From NCBI GenBank assembly GCA_900549155.1, contig URNF01000033.1:1-16585 (forward strand): a DNA stretch of 16,585 bases. The letters run 5' to 3'. The stretch comes from an uncultured Oscillospiraceae bacterium. Lineage in GTDB: Bacteria > Bacillota > Clostridia > Oscillospirales > Acutalibacteraceae. This document shows positions 12,612 to 16,585 of this stretch, piece by piece. A program made the position numbers and the translations under genes. Under the pieces are notes generated by a model. The model was not told the origin of the DNA and made no database searches. It was given only the letters and a program-made list of their open reading frames with translations. How positions within the stretch are numbered: position 1 is the first letter of the stretch; the number at the start of each line of letters is the position of its first letter.

Positions 12612-14360
12612 ATGTGGAAAAAACTTTTGAAATGTGTGCGGGAATATAAGCGCGCCACCGTCCTCACCCTCATATTCATTGTGGGCGAAGCGGTGGTGGA
12701 GACGCTCATTCCCTTTATCACGGCGCGCCTTGTCAATCAGATCAAGGCGGGCATGGAGATGCGGCAGCTGCTGATGACGGGGTTGCTGCTGGTCGGCATG
12801 GCGGTTTTGTCGCTGTGCTGCGGCGGCGCGGCGGGACTGACCTGCGCCAAGGCGTCTGCGGGCTTTGCGAAGAACCTGCGGCACGACCTGTTTCACAGCA
12901 TCGGGGGCTTTGCGTTTGAGAACATCGACCGCTTTTCCCCCGCATCGCTGGTCACCCGCATGACCACCGACGTCGGCAACGTGCAGCTTGCCTATATGAT
13001 GATCATTCGCACCGCCGTGCGCTGCCCGCTGATGCTGATTTTTTCGGTGGTGATGGCGTACGTAATGGGCGGCGCGCTGGCGACGGCGTTTGTCGTGGTC
13101 ATCCCCGTTCTGACGGTGGGGCTTATCCTCATCGGCAAAAGCGCTCTGCCCGCTTTTAACCGCGTGTTCAAGAAATATGACCGCCTCAATGAGTCGATCG
13201 AGGAAAACGTGCGCGGCATGCGGGTGGTGAAGGGCTTTGCCCGCGAGCCGTATGAAAAGAAAAAGTTCGGCACAGCCGCCGCAGACATCTGCAAGGACTT
13301 CACCCGCGCGGAGCGCATCGTGGCGCTGGATACGCCGCTCATGCAGATCTGCCTCTATTTCAACATGATCTTCGTCCTGATCGTCGGCTCGCGCATGGCG
13401 ATCACGGGCGGCGGACAGACGGTGGACGTCGGACAGATCTCCGCCATGCTGACCTATGGCATTCAGATCCTCATGTCGCTCATGATGCTGGCGATGGTGT
13501 ATGTCATTCTCACCATCTCCGCCGAGTCCATCCGCCGTATCGGCGAGGTGCTGTCCGAGAAGTCACTTTTGACCGATCCGGAAAACCCGATCATGACGGT
13601 GGAAAACGGCAGCGTGGATTTTGACAACGTTTCGTTCAAATACAGCGGCACGGCGAAAAAATATGCGCTTGCCGACATCGATCTGCACATTGCATCGGGC
13701 GAGACGGTCGGCATCATCGGCGGCACGGGCACGGGCAAAACGACGCTTTTGCAGCTTATTCCGCGCCTGTATGACGTGACAGAGGGCTGCGTGCGCGTCG
13801 GCGGTGTCGATGTGCGGCAATACGGACTGGAGCCGTTGCGCAGTGCGGTGGCGATGGTGCTGCAGAAAAACGAGCTTTTCTCCGGCACGGTGCGGGACAA
13901 CCTGCGCTGGGGCAACCCCGACGCGACCGACGATGAGCTTATCGAGGCGTGCAAGCTGGCGCAGGCGCATGACTTTGTCATGGGCTTCCCCGACGGCTAT
14001 GACACGAAGATCGAGCAGGGCGGCACCAACGTGTCCGGCGGACAGAAGCAGCGCCTTTGCATCGCGAGAGCGCTGCTCAAAAAGCCGAAGATCCTCATTC
14101 TCGACGACTCCACGAGTGCGGTGGACACCAAGACCGACGCGTGCATCCGCGCCGGGTTTAAGAGCTATATCCCCGAGACCACCAAGATCATTGTCGCACA
14201 GCGCATCTCCTCGGTGCAGGATGCGGACAAGATCGTGGTGATGGACGGCGGGCGCATCGTCGCTGCGGGCGACCATGAAACGCTTTTGCGGGAGTGCGCC
14301 ATCTACCGTGAAATTTACGAACAGCAGACGAGCGGAGGTGAGTCGGATGCCGAAGAATAA
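12612..14360 (+). CDS. Heterodimeric ABC exporter, half-transporter with degenerate catalytic residues (TM287-like)
   Basis: A 582-residue half-transporter: type IV (exporter-fold) membrane domain about 1-310 with six predicted helices, then a nucleotide-binding domain. Walker A is GGTGTGKTT (370-378), the Q-loop LQKNELFSG and the signature NVSGGQKQR (473-481, canonical). The Walker B catalytic Glu is replaced by Asp499 (LILDDST), and the switch histidine by Gln530 (IVAQRIS). These are the changes seen in the TM287 half of TM287/288-type exporters, where one ATP site is nearly inactive. The start has GGGAGGAAAG just upstream. The last 14 bases overlap the next gene. Substrates of this family are varied (drugs, lipids, peptides) and cannot be named here. 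Confidence 0.95.
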   Translation: MWKKLLKCVREYKRATVLTLIFIVGEAVVETLIPFITARLVNQIKAGMEMRQLLMTGLLLVGMAVLSLCCGGAAGLTCAKASAGFAKNLRHDLFHSIGGFAFENIDRFSPASLVTRMTTDVGNVQLAYMMIIRTAVRCPLMLIFSVVMAYVMGGALATAFVVVIPVLTVGLILIGKSALPAFNRVFKKYDRLNESIEENVRGMRVVKGFAREPYEKKKFGTAAADICKDFTRAERIVALDTPLMQICLYFNMIFVLIVGSRMAITGGGQTVDVGQISAMLTYGIQILMSLMMLAMVYVILTISAESIRRIGEVLSEKSLLTDPENPIMTVENGSVDFDNVSFKYSGTAKKYALADIDLHIASGETVGIIGGTGTGKTTLLQLIPRLYDVTEGCVRVGGVDVRQYGLEPLRSAVAMVLQKNELFSGTVRDNLRWGNPDATDDELIEACKLAQAHDFVMGFPDGYDTKIEQGGTNVSGGQKQRLCIARALLKKPKILILDDSTSAVDTKTDACIRAGFKSYIPETTKIIVAQRISSVQDADKIVVMDGGRIVAAGDHETLLRECAIYREIYEQQTSGGESDAEE

Positions 14361-16239
14361 GCCGCAAAAGGGCGGACTTTTGCGGGTGCTGCGGATGCTG
14401 TGCGGGTTCTATCCCGTGCTGGTGCCGGTGACGGCGTTCTGCATCCTGTTTTCTGCGGCGGCGTCCGCGATCCCTGCCGTGTTCATTCAGAAGGTGCTTG
14501 CCGTCATTGAAACGTGGCAGAAAACGGGCGACTGGGCGGCGGCAAGCGCGGATGTTTATCCGAAGATTTTTGTGCTGGCGGGGCTTTACACTCTGTCCAT
14601 GCTTGCCATCACGGCGCAGACGCAGCTGATGGCGTATATGACGCAGGGCTTTCTGAACAAGACCCGTCAGAAGATGTTCGACGGGATGCAGAGCCTGCCC
14701 ATCCGCTTTTTCGACACCCACAAGCACGGCGACATTATGAGCTATTATACCAACGACATCGACGCGCTGCGGGAGCTGGTTTCGCAGGCGCTGCCGTCGC
14801 TTTTACAGTCGGCAACGGTCGTTTTGTGTGTGCTCGGCATCATGCTGTACTACAGCGTTCCCATGACGCTGGTGCTGCTGTTGGGCGTGACGGCGATGCT
14901 GTTTGTGTCCAAAAAGATCGGCGGCGGCTCGGCGCGCTTTTTCATCCGCCAGCAGACGGCGATGGGCAAGGTCGAGGGCTTTGCGCAGGAAATGATGAAC
15001 GGCCAAAAGGTCGTGAAGGTGTTTTGCCATGAGGACGCCGCCGAGCGGGATTTTGACGCCATCAACACGGCGCTGTATGACGACAGCCGCCGCGCGCACG
15101 CCTATGCCAACACGCTCGGTCCCATCATCATGAACATCGGCAACATTCTCTATGTCATCATCGCGGTGGCGGGCGGCGTGTTTTTGCTGTCCGGCATGCA
15201 GAACGTGAGCATTTCGGGGCTGCCGTTTTCTATCAGCATTCTGGTGCCGTTTCTCAACATGACCAAGCAGTTCACCGGCAATATCAATCAGTTTTCCCAG
15301 CAGATCAACGCCATCGTCATGGGCCTTGCGGGCGCTTCCCGCATCTTTTCGCTCATGGACGAGCCGCCCGAGACGGACGACGGCTATGTCACGCTGGTGA
15401 ATGTGACCGCAAACGCCGACGGCACGCTGTGCGAAAGCGAAAAGCGCACGGGACACTGGGCGTGGCGGCATCCGCACGGCGACGGCAGCGTGACCTACAC
15501 CCCGCTTGCGGGAGATGTGCGGCTGACGGATGTGGACTTTGCCTATGAAAAGGGCAAGGACGTGCTGCACGACGTGACGGTGTATGCCGAGCCGGGACAA
15601 AAGGTGGCGTTTGTCGGCGCGACGGGCGCGGGCAAAACGACCATCACCAACCTCATCAACCGTTTTTATGACATTGCCGACGGCAAGGTGCGGTATGACG
15701 GCATCAACATCAACAAGATAAAAAAAGCGGATCTTCGCCGCTCGCTCGGCATCGTGCTGCAGGACACCAACCTGTTCACGGGCACGGTGATGGACAATAT
15801 CCGCTATGGGCGGCTGGACGCGACGGACGCGGAATGCATCAATGCGGCAAAGCTCGCGGGCGCGGACGATTTCATCGGACGGCTGCCGCAGGGCTATGAA
15901 ACGCCGCTTGTCAACAACGGCGCGAACCTGTCGCAGGGACAGCGGCAGCTCATTGCCATTGCGCGCGCCGCTGTGGCGGATCCGCCCGTTATGATCCTCG
16001 ACGAGGCGACGTCGTCCATCGACACCCGCACCGAGGCGATCGTGCAGCGCGGCATGGATAAGCTGATGGAGGGCAGAACGGTGTTCGTCATTGCCCACCG
16101 CCTGTCCACCGTGCGCAACGCCGATGTGATCATGGTGCTCGACCACGGCAGGATCATTGAGCGCGGCGACCACCGCGCGCTTATCGCACAAAAGGGTGTC
16201 TATTACCAACTGTATACCGGCGCATTTGAGCTGGAATAA
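14347..16239 (+). CDS. Heterodimeric ABC exporter, partner half with LSQGQ signature (TM288-like)
   Basis: A 630-residue half-transporter that pairs with the preceding gene. It has a six-helix membrane domain (about 15-335), a linker (about 341-390) longer than in the first half with a TGHWAWRHPHGDGSVTY stretch, and a nucleotide-binding domain. Walker A is GATGAGKTT (424-432), Walker B MILDEATSS with the catalytic Glu553, and the switch His584 (IAHRLS). The ABC signature is LSQGQ (528-532) instead of LSGGQ. It thus supplies the catalytic Glu and His to the active site and the altered signature to the degenerate site, complementing the first half. The start ATG is preceded by GGAGGTGA 5 bases upstream and overlaps the first gene by 14 bases, which favours equal synthesis of both subunits. 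Confidence 0.95.
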   Translation: MPKNKPQKGGLLRVLRMLCGFYPVLVPVTAFCILFSAAASAIPAVFIQKVLAVIETWQKTGDWAAASADVYPKIFVLAGLYTLSMLAITAQTQLMAYMTQGFLNKTRQKMFDGMQSLPIRFFDTHKHGDIMSYYTNDIDALRELVSQALPSLLQSATVVLCVLGIMLYYSVPMTLVLLLGVTAMLFVSKKIGGGSARFFIRQQTAMGKVEGFAQEMMNGQKVVKVFCHEDAAERDFDAINTALYDDSRRAHAYANTLGPIIMNIGNILYVIIAVAGGVFLLSGMQNVSISGLPFSISILVPFLNMTKQFTGNINQFSQQINAIVMGLAGASRIFSLMDEPPETDDGYVTLVNVTANADGTLCESEKRTGHWAWRHPHGDGSVTYTPLAGDVRLTDVDFAYEKGKDVLHDVTVYAEPGQKVAFVGATGAGKTTITNLINRFYDIADGKVRYDGININKIKKADLRRSLGIVLQDTNLFTGTVMDNIRYGRLDATDAECINAAKLAGADDFIGRLPQGYETPLVNNGANLSQGQRQLIAIARAAVADPPVMILDEATSSIDTRTEAIVQRGMDKLMEGRTVFVIAHRLSTVRNADVIMVLDHGRIIERGDHRALIAQKGVYYQLYTGAFELE

Positions 16240-16258
16240 CCGGAATGAGGGAGAGAGT

Positions 16259-16585
16259 ATGAAAGCATTTCATTTTTATGACGCACCGCTCAAGGTGTGC
16301 GGGCTGCCGTTTTATCACGGCGAAAAGGAACTGCGGCGTTTGCCGCAGGCGCTCATCGACACACTGGGACTGGACGCGCGCATCGGCACGCGCACACCCG
16401 CCGTGCGGGTGCGGTTTCGCACCGACGCGACACACTTCACGGTGCACATGACGCTTTCCACGCTCCAAAGGGACAGCGGCATGTCCCTGTTCGGCGCGCA
16501 GTCGGCGACCGTCATGCTCGGCGATTGGAAAAATGCCCGCTTCGGCGGGCTGGCGACGCCTGCCGATTATGAGACGAAAACCGCC
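16259..16585 (+). CDS. Probable SGNH/GDSL hydrolase, N-terminal domain (runs off window)
   Basis: The first 109 residues of a gene cut by the window edge. The visible part has LPFYHGEKELRRLPQALI, TRTPAVRVRFRTDATHFTVH and a beta-rich run ending near DWKNARFGG. This resembles the jelly-roll-like N-terminal domain that precedes the esterase domain in a group of SGNH hydrolases acting on carbohydrates or esters. The catalytic domain is not in view, so the call rests on pattern resemblance only. The start ATG has GAGGGAG upstream and lies 19 bases after the exporter stop, with no terminator between. It may therefore be co-transcribed with the ABC exporter. Confidence 0.5.
   Translation, partial: MKAFHFYDAPLKVCGLPFYHGEKELRRLPQALIDTLGLDARIGTRTPAVRVRFRTDATHFTVHMTLSTLQRDSGMSLFGAQSATVMLGDWKNARFGGLATPADYETKTA

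Noticed and set aside
14803..16209. Long minus-strand open frame opposite the second exporter half
   Set aside because: Antisense to canonical ABC motifs, with no recognisable family in its translation.
1..16585. CRISPR arrays, insertion sequences, phage genes, tRNA/rRNA genes, toxin-antitoxin pairs or defence systems
   Set aside because: No direct-repeat arrays, transposase motifs, cloverleaf-like or rRNA-like sequences were seen. Every stretch is accounted for by ordinary genes and short control regions.

Overview
The window looks like chromosomal DNA from an endospore-forming, G+C-rich member of the Clostridia (Oscillospiraceae/Ruminococcaceae-like). This rests on a spoIIAA-spoIIAB pair, a DUF951 protein, a G5/LysM/M23 cell-wall peptidase, a TM287/288-type heterodimeric ABC exporter, strong Gram-positive Shine-Dalgarno sites and a G+C content of roughly 60 % judged by eye. 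Nothing in it resembles a phage, an insertion sequence, a CRISPR array, or a tRNA or rRNA gene. Gene density is high and no intergenic stretch exceeds about 230 bases.

Left part (1-5948, all on the minus strand). Read in the direction of transcription, a seven-gene housekeeping operon starts at a promoter near 6013-5985. Its order is DUF951 protein, prfA (release factor 1), tsaC/Sua5-type (tRNA t6A synthesis), coaE (last step of coenzyme A synthesis), a membrane-anchored lytic transglycosylase, an M18 aminopeptidase and ispF (MEP isoprenoid pathway). Genes are coupled by overlaps or very short spacers, and the operon ends at a hairpin terminator at 552-514. Beyond it lie spoIIAA and the first part of spoIIAB, the anti-anti-sigma/anti-sigma pair that controls sigma-F in the forespore.

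Centre (5949-9207). A divergent promoter region drives the housekeeping operon leftwards and a Med/BMP-family lipoprotein gene rightwards. The lipoprotein gene ends in a strong terminator. Next comes a sigma-A-like promoter with a perfect 26-nt inverted repeat exactly where transcription should start, and then a 564-residue membrane-anchored M23 endopeptidase with LysM and G5 domains and an unusually basic cytoplasmic N-terminus. A perfect bidirectional terminator separates it from the converging gene.

Right part (9205-16585). An AraC-type regulator (minus) is divergent from an unusual fusion gene (plus) that joins a ribokinase-like PfkB kinase to a KpsF/GutQ/KdsD-like SIS sugar-phosphate isomerase domain. 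The two genes share a short, overlapping promoter region. A bidirectional terminator separates the fusion gene from a HAD phosphatase (minus). The HAD gene is in turn divergent from a two-gene operon encoding the two halves of a heterodimeric ABC exporter with one degenerate ATPase site. A probable SGNH/GDSL hydrolase gene starts 19 bases after the exporter and runs off the window.

Most of the window is conventional. The best candidates for something less described are the kinase-isomerase fusion with its divergent AraC regulator, the basic N-terminus of the M23 protein, and the perfect inverted repeat at the predicted +1 of the M23 gene.
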